A DNA stretch of 64,000 bases from Cytophagales bacterium. GTDB taxonomy: Bacteria > Bacteroidota > Bacteroidia > Cytophagales > 172606-1. The DNA lies in contig JAUJNL010000003.1 of assembly GCA_030448185.1 (NCBI GenBank), positions 62,001 to 126,000 on the forward strand, in the 5' to 3' direction. A program made the position numbers and the translations under genes. Below the pieces are notes generated by a model that saw nothing but the letters and a program-made list of their open reading frames with translations, was not told the origin of the DNA and did not search any database. Below are positions 10,437-20,900 of this stretch, piece after piece (the first letter of the stretch is position 1; each line of letters begins with the position of its first letter).

Positions 10437-12056
10437 TTACTCTGCCTGATTAGTCAGCCGCATCCAGTCAAAGGAAATCTTGTTAGCTGGACTTCCTTTG
10501 GCAACCAGTCCCACCCGGATACCCCGGTCCCAGGGAGGCAGGTAGGAACCGTCAGCGAATCCCCCTTCTGGTTTCAGCTCAGTCCAGGTGCTGCCATTAG
10601 TACTCCAGGCTCCGGTAAACTGGTGCCCATCCTTAGCGGTGAGCCGTAGCTGCACTTCGTTACCCCCGCTAAAGTCTGACTCGGCTACTGTCTGCTGCTG
10701 ATTGGCTTTTACCGTCCAGAAAAGTACTTTTTTGCCGCTGACAGATATACCCAGGGCATTATCAACATCCCCGATAGCAGCTATACCCGCCTGTACCCCT
10801 TTTCCCAGCGTTGCTGAGTTAATACTGGCAGTGACTGCGTAATTATCCTCCTTAGTGCGCTGCGCCAGTACCGCCCCGATTTTATCAGGCTTGGCCGTAA
10901 GATTTAGCTTGCCGGATTGTACTTGATACACGGGTACCTTCCCTACCGGCCACTGCCAAGTAGTAGACAGTCGACTGGCTGAAAATTCCTCCGAAAGGTT
11001 TAGTGAATCAATTGGAGTCGTAGCAGACGGAGCGGCATTGTTGAACTGAGGCCAGCCATCGGCAGTCCAGGTCATTGGGGAGAGTATTCCCTGACGGCCC
11101 GTATACACAAAATCATCGGTGCTATACGCATGGTAGAGAAAGTAATCTTTACCTTCATTCCCAGCAATTACGGTACCGTGTCCGGGACACTTCCAGGCTT
11201 CGTTCTTCACGATAATTGGGTTACGGGCATATTTTTCCCAGGGCCCCAGCAGATTCTTAGCTCTTGCCACCCCGGCTCCGTAGGTACACCCTCTGCCGCA
11301 ACAGGCATCACCCGCGTAGAAAATGTAGAAATATTCTCCCCGGCGAATTATGGCAGGGCCTTCAACCAAGCCTCCCTCCCAGGTTTTAGGATCATTACGG
11401 AACAACTCAGTTTTCTCGCCGACGAGGGCAGTTCTTTCCTCATTGAGGCGCTGTGCCCAGATAGGCGTAGGCAATTTACGGCTGTTTCCATCTTCTTTCC
11501 AGACCATATATAATTGTCCCTTTTCGTCCCGGATCGGAAAGCCGTCAATAGAGCCTACTTCCTGGCATACCAATGCACCATGATCTTTGTACGGTCCTTC
11601 GGGCTTGTCGGCACTGGCCACGCCTACGCACAGGTTGCCGCCCTTTTTCTTAGCCGTATAATAGATGTATACCTTGCCGTTTTCGTACGAAATCTCAGGT
11701 GCCCAGAAATTGGCCTCTGCCCATGCGGGTATAGCTCCCGGAAACACGTGCCCAACCGTTTCCCAGTGTGTTAAGTCCGTTGACTTCATCAATGGAAAAA
11801 GAGGGGCCCATTCCGATGAAGTGGCGGTAGCCCAGTAGGTATCTCCTATCTTAGTCACCGACGGATCCGGAAAATCACCGGCTATGACCAGTTGGGCCGG
11901 AGCCACTGCCATCGTTTGATTATCCTTCGTTGCCGCGGTATCCTGATTGGCAGTAGATGTTTCGGTAGTATTATTTGCACGCTTGGTCTGGCAGGCACTT
12001 AGCCCCAGGCCGGCCAGCAGTATAAAAAAGCTAATTTGTCTGATCATTGTTTCCAT
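10437..12056 (-). CDS. GH43 family lipoprotein glycosidase with C-terminal beta-sandwich
   Basis: 539 aa. Lipoprotein signal: hydrophobic core, then LSAC lipobox at about residue 22. Residues about 55-345 form a five-bladed GH43 propeller with the three acids visible: Asp in GDFPDPSV (base), Asp in GSIDGFP (pKa modulator) and Glu in VEGPAI (acid). Residues about 350-535 look like a DUF1349/LamG-type sandwich. GH43 enzymes remove arabinose or xylose from plant polysaccharides. This enzyme probably acts at the cell surface or in the periplasm. It is the last gene of the locus and is separated from galM by a 369-bp repeat-rich gap, so it may be transcribed separately. Exact specificity is not deducible. 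Confidence 0.85.
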   Translation of the reverse strand: METMIRQISFFILLAGLGLSACQTKRANNTTETSTANQDTAATKDNQTMAVAPAQLVIAGDFPDPSVTKIGDTYWATATSSEWAPLFPLMKSTDLTHWETVGHVFPGAIPAWAEANFWAPEISYENGKVYIYYTAKKKGGNLCVGVASADKPEGPYKDHGALVCQEVGSIDGFPIRDEKGQLYMVWKEDGNSRKLPTPIWAQRLNEERTALVGEKTELFRNDPKTWEGGLVEGPAIIRRGEYFYIFYAGDACCGRGCTYGAGVARAKNLLGPWEKYARNPIIVKNEAWKCPGHGTVIAGNEGKDYFLYHAYSTDDFVYTGRQGILSPMTWTADGWPQFNNAAPSATTPIDSLNLSEEFSASRLSTTWQWPVGKVPVYQVQSGKLNLTAKPDKIGAVLAQRTKEDNYAVTASINSATLGKGVQAGIAAIGDVDNALGISVSGKKVLFWTVKANQQQTVAESDFSGGNEVQLRLTAKDGHQFTGAWSTNGSTWTELKPEGGFADGSYLPPWDRGIRVGLVAKGSPANKISFDWMRLTNQAE

Positions 12057-12425
12057 GTTTGAATAGTGATGTTCGATTTACGATGTTCGGTTGATGGATT
12101 AATGCGTAGAGACGTTATGTATGATACTTAGTGGACTTATTTTTATTTGGCTATCAATAAGTTAAAGCGTCAACCACCCCTACCCCTCCTAAGATTAGGA
12201 GGGGAGTTGAACTACAAAAGGAGAATGTATAATTAAAAACCTCCAACTTGCCTACTTGTTAAAAGGACCCCATCAGTGTACGGAGGCAGGAGCTGAACGT
12301 ACCGGACGTAGTCCTGTGAAGCTAAGGATTAGGGGTGTGGTTACTACTTCTTTCCTTCTGACTTCTATCTCCTGACTTCTAACTTCTTTCACCAACATCG
12401 AATATCGTCAACCGAACATCGTCCC
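12057..12425. repeat. repeat-rich intergenic region bounded by inverted repeats
   Basis: No gene. The ends pair: CGATGTTCGGTTGA at 12081-12094 is the reverse complement of 12408-12421. Inside are a perfect hairpin (CCCCTCCTA 12183-12191 / TAGGAGGGG 12196-12204), a GTAGAGACGTTATG word at 12105-12118 that matches, inverted, the module in the 1.4-kb repeat, and a pyrimidine-rich stretch of CTTCT words at 12348-12390. The gap separates galM from the last GH43 gene of the locus. Confidence 0.65.
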
Positions 12426-13619
12426 TTACTGAGGTGCCTGGTCTTTCGTAGAGAACCGGTAGATGGTGCTTTCCTGGTACTTTTCGCCTGGTTTCAGGAT
12501 GGAACTCGGGAAATTTTTCTGGTTGGGAGAGTCCGGGAAGTGCTGGGTTTCCAGGCAAAAGGCGTAGTGTTTGTTATAAGTAATGCCATTCTTACCTTTC
12601 ATAGAACCATCCAGGAAGTTGCCGGAGTAAAACTGAATGCCGGGCTGGGTAGTCTGTACTTCCATATAGCGGCCTGTAGTAGGTTCGTACACGGTAGCGG
12701 CCAACGACATTTCGTTGGCTTGCTTATTAAGTACGTAGTTATGGTCGTAGCCGCCCCCTTCGACCTGTTTGATACGCTCCCCGATGGCATGCGGCGTAGT
12801 AAAATCCATTGGAGTTCCCTTTACTGTTTTCAGTTCACCAGTTGGGATCAACGTGTTATTCACTGGTGTGTACTTATCGGCATTGATGGTAACAATGTGT
12901 CCGTAATTGTTTTCTACCTTGCCGGCTCCCAGGTTAAAATAGCTGTGGTTGGTCAGGTTAATCGGTGTAGCCTTGTCCGTAGTAGCCAGGTAGTCAATTT
13001 TCAATCCATTATCGTCGGTAAGGGTGTAGGTGACTACGGATGTCAGATTACCCGGATAGCCCTCTTCTCCATCTTTGCTCAGATAGGTAAGCTTTACGGC
13101 CGGACCTTCATTGCTTTGTACCTCTTCAGCAGTCCATAGTACATTGTCAAAGCCAACCTTGCCGCCGTGCAAATGGTTGGGAGCATTGTTGGTTGCCAGC
13201 GTATAGGTTTTTCCATCCAGGGTAAATTTGCCTTTGGCAATTCGATTACCGTACCGGCCTACAATGGCTCCCAGGTAGGTACTTTTATCTTTCAGGTATC
13301 CGTCGAGGCTGTCGAAACCCAGCACCACGTCTCCCATATTCCCGTTCTTGTCCGGGGTAAGAATGGACGTAACAATAGCGCCGTAATTGGTGATTTTTAC
13401 GGTCATACCATTTTTATTGGTAAGGGTGTAAAGCTGGGCTTCGGCACCATCCTCTACTTTACCAAAGACAGTTTTCTGAACACCGGCCTGGGCCTGGCTA
13501 CCGGCTGCTTGAGTAGAGTCAGCCGATTGCTCCTGGTTTTCGGTGGGTTTTTGCGAACAGGCTCCTGCCAGTACGGCCATCAGGGCCAATAGACATACGC
13601 TTTTCAGAGGTTTTCTCAT
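12426..13619 (-). CDS. galM: aldose 1-epimerase (galactose mutarotase), lipoprotein
   Basis: 397 aa from the ATG at 13619, chosen because it places a lipoprotein signal (MRKPLKSVCLLALMAV, lipobox LAGAC) at the N-terminus. Longer starts would bury it. Mutarotase motifs in order: NYGAIVTSILTPDKNG, VGRYGNRIAKGKF, NHLHGG (substrate-binding His), LTNHSYFNL (catalytic His), CLETQHFPDSPNQKNFPS (catalytic Glu). It interconverts alpha and beta anomers of galactose, glucose or related sugars. A lipidated periplasmic form is common in Bacteroidota glycan loci, where it equilibrates sugars released by the GH43 enzymes. Confidence 0.88.
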   Translation of the reverse strand: MRKPLKSVCLLALMAVLAGACSQKPTENQEQSADSTQAAGSQAQAGVQKTVFGKVEDGAEAQLYTLTNKNGMTVKITNYGAIVTSILTPDKNGNMGDVVLGFDSLDGYLKDKSTYLGAIVGRYGNRIAKGKFTLDGKTYTLATNNAPNHLHGGKVGFDNVLWTAEEVQSNEGPAVKLTYLSKDGEEGYPGNLTSVVTYTLTDDNGLKIDYLATTDKATPINLTNHSYFNLGAGKVENNYGHIVTINADKYTPVNNTLIPTGELKTVKGTPMDFTTPHAIGERIKQVEGGGYDHNYVLNKQANEMSLAATVYEPTTGRYMEVQTTQPGIQFYSGNFLDGSMKGKNGITYNKHYAFCLETQHFPDSPNQKNFPSSILKPGEKYQESTIYRFSTKDQAPQ

Positions 13620-14010
13620 GTTGGTCTGGAAATTAATTAGGAAGATAAAGGAATTAAATATTCTTATTCTAATAGAATCAAAGGTTTTATTTAGGCTGCC
13701 TTCATATAAAGAAGGCTCCCAGACTAAAGACAACTATCATAAGGGAAAGTTATTAGCAACCGGAAGCGCATCAGGTAGCAGAAATTATATTTATGGCTTT
13801 GCCCGAATAGGGCCATGATTTGACGCTTTGTTTGGGTCACTGGCAGCGAGAACGTATACTGAGTAAGTCTGCAAATACACCATCTTTCTTTGGGGAATTT
13901 TTCAAAAACGCCGCTTAAAAAACGTAAGAATCCTTTTTGATGAGCAGTAACCGGCTTGCTAGTTGCATAACTTGGCAAACGTAACGTGCTGTATTGCTTA
14001 TTTCACCGGA
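13620..14010. other. intergenic, 391 bp, no gene seen
   Basis: It lies between the start of galM and the end of the preceding GH43 gene, all on the minus strand. No convincing ORF, hairpin or match to the local repeats. The length leaves room for an internal promoter for galM, but no clear TAnnTTTG box was found. Confidence 0.5.
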
Positions 14011-15076
14011 TTATTCTCCGGATGGCTTGGGTAATAATGTATAAATGGCAACTGGTTTGCCGAAATTAGGCGTTCCGTCGGCATTCCAGGTAAACTTTTG
14101 CATTCTCGGTGACCTCAGATCACCACATCCCTGATCCGATCTTGGATTAGCATGATAGATAATCCAGTCTTCTGACCCATCAGGCGACTGAAAAAATCCA
14201 TTATGGCCCGGCCCGAATACACCACCTTCCGCAGATTTGGTAAATACCGGACTGGCCGATTTTGTCCAGGAGGCAGCTTCCAGGGGATTGCCAGTTTCAT
14301 TCATCGTCAGCATACCCAAAGCATAGTCATCCGTCCAGCAACCACTGGCGGAATAAATCACGAACACTTTACCATTTCTTTTTAGTATCTCCGGTCCTTC
14401 ATTCACGTCCGGATCGCCGTGTTTCTCCCATTCGTAAGTGGGCCGGGAAAGCAGCATGGGGGCCCCGTCAGTGTCCATGGATTACTCATGCGGGAAATGT
14501 AAATGTGCTGGGTATTATCGGACTGATTACCATGACCCGACCACAGGAAGTAACTGGCGCCGTGTAGTTGCAGTACCGTTCCGTCAATAGCCCAGTAGTT
14601 CTCGGTAGGGTTATATATTTGCCCTTTATCCACCCAACTACCCGACATTGGATCAGGGGAAGCATTTTCGAGTACCCAGGTCCGCTGCGTGCTTAAATCC
14701 TGGCTGGCTCCTGCCGTGTAATAGAGGTACCATTTCCCATCCAAATAATGGAGCTCAGGAGCCCAAATATTCCGGGAGCTAGGTCCGGTTGCGGGAGGTG
14801 TCCAGACAGTAGCAGTCGATGCAGTAGCCAACTGACTCATGGCGGCGTTTTCCATAGTTTAATACTATTTCCGACGGTATGGCAGTAGTAATAGAATCCA
14901 TCTTTCCGGATTACCCAGGGATCAGGACCACCGGGCAGAAGTGGATTTTTGAAAGTACCTTCTGTTACGGGAGGATTAATAGTCTGTTTAGGCTCCGAAC
15001 GTTCCCTACAGTTGGTAAAAAGCAGGCTACCCAGCATCAGACAGCACCAAAGGATAGTTGTACAAGTAGTTTGCAT
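14011..15076 (-). CDS. GH43 family lipoprotein, first of a tandem pair, two frameshifts
   Basis: Joined, about 350 aa. Start MQTTCTTILWCC with lipobox LLFTNC, then GGPDPWVIRKDGFYYY (catalytic Asp region), IWAPELHYLDGKWYLYY, a central Asp in WAIDGTVLQ and NEGPEILKRNGK with the acid Glu. It ends near TLLPKPSGE. Frame breaks lie near 14850 (KLWKT joins AAMSQLATA) and at the C-run near 14458 (LTGPP joins MLLSRPTYEW). Motifs fit the GH43 subgroup of arabinan-type enzymes, with one propeller and no extra domain. It is a close paralog of the next gene. Given the indel pattern elsewhere, the native gene may be intact. Confidence 0.75.
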
Positions 15077-15149
15077 GACCAGCAGTAACAGTAGGCTTCT
15101 TATTAGTCAGGACAATTGTACCAGCAGACTTAGGATAAACCGCAGGTGC

Positions 15150-16190
15150 TTATTCGCCTGAGGGCTTAGGTAGCAATACATCGGTAGCTACCGGCTTCCC
15201 GAAGTTTGGCGTTCCATCGATATTCCAGGTAAACTTCTGGGCCCGGGTGCTGCGTCCTTCACACTTACCGTCGGCCTTGCGCTTGGCGTGGTACACGATC
15301 CAGTCTTCTTTGCCATCCGGCGAGGTAGTAAATCCGTTATGCCCAACACCATACACACGGTTGTCTTCACTTTTACTGAATACGGGTTGGGGAGATTTGG
15401 TCCACGAAGCAGGGTTCAGCACATCGCTGTTTTCGGCAGCCGTACGCATCCCGAGGGACTAATTGTCATCCCAGCAGGCAGTGGCCGAGTATACAATAAA
15501 TATTTTGTCCTTTTTTCCTTTCAGAAATTCGGGTCCGTCCAGGATCTCCCGGTTCCGGAACTTCTCCCAGGGGTAGGTAGGCCGGGCAATTTCCACTTCC
15601 GGTGCCTCCAGGGTCCAGGGATTGGTCATTGGGACGATAAAAAGCCGGCTTTGAGGCCCTACGTAAGCGGAATACATAAAATACCGCTTGCCCTTATGCT
15701 CAAATACGGACCCGTCCAGGCCGGTGTATTTGGTATTGACTTTTCCCTTATCCGTCCAGGCGCCGGTCATCGGGTCAGGGGAAGCGTTCTCCAGTACGAA
15801 TACGTACCGGTTGTGGTCACCGTCATTTTTGGCATCCGTAGCCGTATAATAAATGTACCACTTGCCATCCAGGTGATGGATCTCAGGTGCCCATATCGCC
15901 TTGCTGTTGGGGCCTGATTCGGGTTTACGCCAGATTGTTTTCTCGGGACTGCCGCCAATACCCGAAAGTGTTTTTGATCTTCCCAGGTCCAGCCGATCTC
16001 CCTTGGTAACCATAAAATAATAGTACCCATCGGTGTGTTTATAGACCCAGGGATCAGGGCCAGCTTCCAGCAATGGATTGGCGAAAGTGGCTTTGTTGCC
16101 CGACTGCCCGAACAAACCTGTCGTAGTGCAGGCTGCGGACAGCAGCAGGCAAAGAAAAAATCTTTTCCGAAGGCAGATGAGTGGTTTCAT
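15150..16190 (-). CDS. GH43 family secreted glycosidase, second of the pair, in-frame TAG
   Basis: Read through the stop, 346 aa. Signal peptide, then AGPDPWVYKHTDGYYY, IWAPEIHHLDGKWYIYY, YTGLDGSVFEHKGKRYF (central Asp), ILDGPEFLKGKKDK (acid Glu) and the same ending as its paralog (LLPKPSGE). TAG at 15459-15461 interrupts ACWDDN-SLGM. The paralog has GCWTDDYALGM at that point, so the stop replaces a Tyr and the frame does not change. The first 243 residues alone keep all three catalytic acids but lose the last blade. It is probably co-transcribed with susCD, with a hairpin in the 149-bp gap before it. Confidence 0.75.
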
Positions 16191-16256
16191 TAGTAGGAAA
16201 GTTGGTAACCGATGGTGGCTGTATGGGCAACTATCCGAGTGAAAGCTGCTTTTAAA

Positions 16257-16327
16257 TACAGAACTTTCGCCGAAACCCTCCCACTCCGGTTAGCGGAGAG
16301 CAGACGGGCATTGACGAAAGTTCTGTA
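16257..16327 (-). terminator. nested hairpin between susD and the GH43 genes
   Basis: TACAGAACTTTCG at 16257-16269 pairs perfectly with CGAAAGTTCTGTA at 16315-16327. An inner stem CTCCG/CGGAG lies in the loop. It sits 12 bp past the susD stop and 67 bp before the next GH43 start. There is no U-run, so a 3'-end stabiliser or partial attenuator that raises susCD mRNA over enzyme mRNA is more likely than a full terminator. That role is inference. Confidence 0.5.
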
Positions 16328-16339
16328 CCTAGGGGATTA

Positions 16340-17902
16340 TTAATAGTTATCGTTCTGCTTCAGTTTGGCAATGTCCACATCCGTTTGCGGCAAGGGTAGC
16401 AGCGCAGATTTGCCAATAACGAAGTTATTGAAATCCGGATCGTAGGGATCATGAATCTTATTTGGATTGGGATCATCCGTCTTTAACTCATCAATACCTG
16501 CCTGGGTATCAAGAAATCGCCATCTTTTCAAATCGTTCCAGCGTACGCTTTCGCCTGCCAGTTCTACCACGCGTTCGTGCATAATTTGAGTACGCATCTG
16601 ATCCTGAGTCATACCACTTTTACCGGCTTCTTCCAGTGTGCGCATATTGGAGCGGCGCCTTACCTCATTAATATGCGGATAAGCTTCGGCCGTGCGCCCT
16701 AGTTCATTCAGAGCTTCGGCATACATGAGCAGCACATCGGCGTAGCGGATCACCCGGATATTGATGCCGGAGTGATTGTTTTCAAAGTTCCGCGTCCGGT
16801 CATTTTGGTATTTATGCCAGAAAAGTTCGTTGGGATCACCGTATCCCCGCTCAGCATATGTTTTACCGTATACGGTTAAACCCGAATGAATAAGGGTTAC
16901 ATCCCGGCGAGGGTCGGGATTACCGTTTCTATCGGTCTCCAGCATAAATTCATTAAACAACCATCTTCTGGGTTGCCCGTCTGACCAGCCAATCTGCCGC
17001 GGACCAAAAAACTGCGCCCGGTTGTTTCCTTCGGAAGCACCCGGCTGATCCTGCCCGGCGCCCTGCAAGGCGTCGGAAAACTGGACTTCAAATACCGACT
17101 CCGGGTTATTCTCATTGGTCATGGTAAAATTGTCCAGGTAATTTGGCACGAGACTATAACGGCCAGAGGTAACCAGCTCACCGAATTGCTGTTCAGCTTT
17201 AGGCCAGTCCCGGAGTTGCATGTATACTTTACCAAGTAGCGCCGTTGCTGCACCCTGCGTAGCCCGACCATTATAGGCATTATTTACCTCAGTATAAGAC
17301 TTTGGCAAGTCGGGCTTAGCAGCAGTCAGGTCAGTAATAATCTGATTCCAGACCTGCTCAACCGTACCTTGCGGCGGACGGTAATTAATACTGGAAGGTT
17401 CCAGAGCCAACGGTACATTTCCATATAAGGATACTAAGTTAAAGTAGTAAAGGGCCCGCAAAAAATGGGCTTCGGCCCTAAGACGCCTCCTTAGCTTATC
17501 GTCTATAGTCAGGGTAGTGTTGCCATCCTGAAGGTTCGTTATAATCTGATTGGTGCGATAAATGCCCCTATAGTGATCCGTCCAGATGGTCGCTGTAGGC
17601 TCGAAGTTGTAGTTATTAATGACAAACCGGGTGAAATTAGCCAGGTCCGTCCACGGACTTCCGCTATAGCCTTCATCTGACTGAAGGTCATAGGCAAAAT
17701 AGATCCAGCGGCTGTAGGTGCCAGGCTGTTGCAATGCGGCATAAGCGGCAATCACGGCGCTTTCGGCGTCATTCGCTGTGCGCCAGAACTGCTCCACCGG
17801 CTGCGCATTAGGATTATCCTGTTCCAGCAAATCCCTTTCACAAGCTGTGCCCATGAGGAGGCAAGTAGTGAAGGCTGCTATTATTATTTTATCGATTTTC
17901 AT
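16340..17902 (-). CDS. SusD/RagB-family glycan-binding lipoprotein
   Basis: 520 aa from the ATG at 17902. A longer reading begins with TTG and hides the signal. Lipoprotein signal MKIDKIIIAAFTTCLLMGTAC. The tetratricopeptide-rich SusD fold shows in YAALQQPGTYSRW, LRAEAHFLRALYYFNLVSLYG, AATALLGKVYMQL, IRYADVLLMYAEALNELG and the C-terminal RW.FLDTQ region ending in KQNDNY. It acts as the lid of a SusC transporter on the outer membrane, capturing oligosaccharides. Intact and directly downstream of susC (90-bp gap). Confidence 0.92.
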   Translation of the reverse strand: MKIDKIIIAAFTTCLLMGTACERDLLEQDNPNAQPVEQFWRTANDAESAVIAAYAALQQPGTYSRWIYFAYDLQSDEGYSGSPWTDLANFTRFVINNYNFEPTATIWTDHYRGIYRTNQIITNLQDGNTTLTIDDKLRRRLRAEAHFLRALYYFNLVSLYGNVPLALEPSSINYRPPQGTVEQVWNQIITDLTAAKPDLPKSYTEVNNAYNGRATQGAATALLGKVYMQLRDWPKAEQQFGELVTSGRYSLVPNYLDNFTMTNENNPESVFEVQFSDALQGAGQDQPGASEGNNRAQFFGPRQIGWSDGQPRRWLFNEFMLETDRNGNPDPRRDVTLIHSGLTVYGKTYAERGYGDPNELFWHKYQNDRTRNFENNHSGINIRVIRYADVLLMYAEALNELGRTAEAYPHINEVRRRSNMRTLEEAGKSGMTQDQMRTQIMHERVVELAGESVRWNDLKRWRFLDTQAGIDELKTDDPNPNKIHDPYDPDFNNFVIGKSALLPLPQTDVDIAKLKQNDNY

Positions 17903-17992
17903 AGAATTTTCGGTTTTAAACTTTTTATTTTTCAAGGGACTACTGGTTTCATTGCCAAACGGCGTGATTTGAAACCAGTAGTTTATGTATGT

Positions 17993-20900
17993 TTAGAAAC
18001 TCACCTGCAAACCTCCAGTAAAACTTCTTAAGTTTGGGAAGCTGCCATCGTCTACCCCTCGCGCAAATAAGGAATTTCCGCCCGCGCCTACCACTTCAGG
18101 GTCCAGCCCGGTATATTTAGTAATGGTAAACACGTTCTGGCCCGTCACGTACACCCGCACCCTACTTAATCCCTTTAGCCGGTTGGTTAAGCTGGTTGGC
18201 AAGGTATATCCTAACTGAATGTTTTTCAGCCGGAAGTAAGAACCATTCTCCAGCCAGCGGGTACTGTTGCCACGGGAGTTCTGCGCCGCCGCTACGGCAT
18301 CGTTAGGACGCGGACTACCGCTGATCAAGGGACGGGGTGTATTGTTGGATGAACCGGCTCCGGTCCAGTAATCCAGGTCGCGGCGGTAATTGCCATTGTC
18401 ATCCAGGCGGTCCAGCCAGAAGCGCGGTCCGTTAAACACTTCGTTGCCGGCTACTCCCTGGAAAAATACCGCCAGGTCAAAACCCCGGTAACCAGCGTTT
18501 AGGTTTACGCCGTACTGAAAGTCCGGAATGGGATTGCCTACGTACGCACGGTCCTGGTTATTAATTGTACCGTCGTTGTTGACGTCCCGGTAACGTACAT
18601 CTCCCGGACTGGCGTAAGGCTGAATGAGCTGGGTTACGCCCGTGTTGGGATTGGTGTAGGTGTAGCCTGTTACATCCTCCGGCTGTTGGAAAATACCATC
18701 CATCTGTAGAAGGTAGAAAGATCCTACGGGATGGCCCACTTCGGTACGGGTGATGTCTCCGTAGCCACCGCCTACAATTACCTGACCAGGAGAAGCCAGG
18801 GCCAGCACTTTGTTTTTAATCGTAGTCAGGTTGGCGGTTGCGCCGTAGGTAAAGGCTTTGCGATTTTCTTGGTAGGACAGAACGAACTCAAAGCCCCGGT
18901 TTTCCAGCTTACCCAAGTTGATGAAGGGATCACTGCCGTAATTTCCTAGGAAGCGAGGTAGTTCGGGATTCACCAGCGCATCACGGGTAGTAGAAACGTA
19001 GTAATCAGCCGATAGCGAAATACGGTCTTCTAACAAACCCAGGTCCAATCCCACGTTAGTCGTATACCGGGACTCCCATTTAATATCCCGGCTTTCTAGT
19101 TGGGTTTGAATAGACCCCGGAATGACACTCTGGCCGGCTCCCGATATGTAGTTGGCATTAGGGTTAATTACGCCCTGGTAGAGGTAATCTCCGCTAGCAT
19201 TAGGAATGCGTTCGTTTGGACTAATCGGCCCTCCCACATACGGATACGTGGGACCGGGCAATGCATCGTTCCCATTTACCCCGTAACTGGCCCGCAGCTT
19301 CAGATTACTGATATAAGGTACATCCTCAAAAAAGCTTTCCTCACTGATCCGCCAACCCACGGAGGCGGCCCCGAAGGTAGCCCAGCGGTTCTCTTTGGGA
19401 AAACGGGAGGAGCCATCCGTCCGGACACTAGCCGTCAGCAGGTAACGGTTGTCAAAATCGTACGTTAGCCTGCCCAAATAAGAACGTTTAGTCCAAGTGC
19501 TAATGGCTCCGCCCACGGTTGGCGTAGTAGTAGAACCGGCATTAAGGACAAAGACGTAATTAGGACCTTGGCCGTAACCCCGGCTTCCGGCAAATGTGTA
19601 GTCGAAGCGGTTGCGCTGCTCGGTATACCCCGCTACGGCGCTTACTCCGTGGCGGCCAAAGGTACGGTTGAAGTTAAGGGTATTTTCAACCAGCAGGAAG
19701 GTAGCATTACGGCGGCCTTCGTTAATATAGGCCGGATCAATGGGCTGGTTAAAGCTCCACCGTCCGAATTTCCGGGATAGGGCGTCATTGTTATTCTGGT
19801 AGTCCACGCCCAGATTCAGCCGGTAAGTAAGGAAATCAAAGAGGGTAACATCCCCCACGATATTGCCTAAGAACCGGTTGGTAAGGGTAGTGGCCCGCTG
19901 CATTTCCTGCAAGGCGAGTGGATTGGTACCAAACGTGTAGTTAACATCGCTACCATACCCGTAGCCGCTACCCGTTGATTCATTTGGATCGTATATTGGA
20001 ATGGTAGGGAGCATCCGGGCAATATCAACAAAGGGCAATCCGTTGACGTACCGCTGGTCAGAGCGGGTAAAGGTTGCATTCTGGGTCACTTTCACGCGGC
20101 CCTTGGTCAGGCCGGAATTAAGGCGCAGGCTGTAACGTTCAAATTTTGGCCCTACAATGGCTCCCTGCTGGTTAAAATAGCCCCCGGAGATCAAAAAATT
20201 GGAGTTTTCACCGCCGCCGGAAAAGTCCATCGTGTATTCCTGCACGGAGCCCTGCTTCAGTAATGCATCCTGCCAGTCGGTATTTACATTGGTAATGTTA
20301 GGGTAAAGCTGGGGATTAACCTGAGCATCCGCGCCGGGCATACGAGGACGACCCGCATTATCGTAGGCCAGATTATTAATTGTGGCAAACTCCTGCGCAT
20401 TGGTCAAGTCCCATTTTTTAACTACGTTCTGCACACCGGCATAAGCATTAACGTTAATAGTTGGGACTCCTGATTTACCATGACGGGTGGTAATAATCAC
20501 TACGCCGTTAGCGCCCCGGGAACCGTAGATAGCAGTAGTAGCGGCATCCTTCAATACTTGTATAGATTCAATATCGGCCGGATTAAAGTCCCGTAGGTTC
20601 TCCGTCCAGACTCCATCTATTACGTATAGCGGACCACTGCCCGCATTCAGGCTGCCAATTCCCCGGATATTAATATTGGAAGCTTGGCCTGGCTGACCGG
20701 AAGAAGAAATGGTTACGCCTGGTACACGCCCCTGAATCGCTTCGTTTACGGTGGCTACCGGCGCCCTCCGCAGGTCGGCCGCGCTTACGGAAGCTACGGA
20801 TCCCGTCACGTCGGTGCGTTCCTGGGTTCCATAACCGATGACTACTACTTCGCTCAGGGCTTGTACGTCCGGCGCCAGGGAAACATCCACAGTGGATTGG

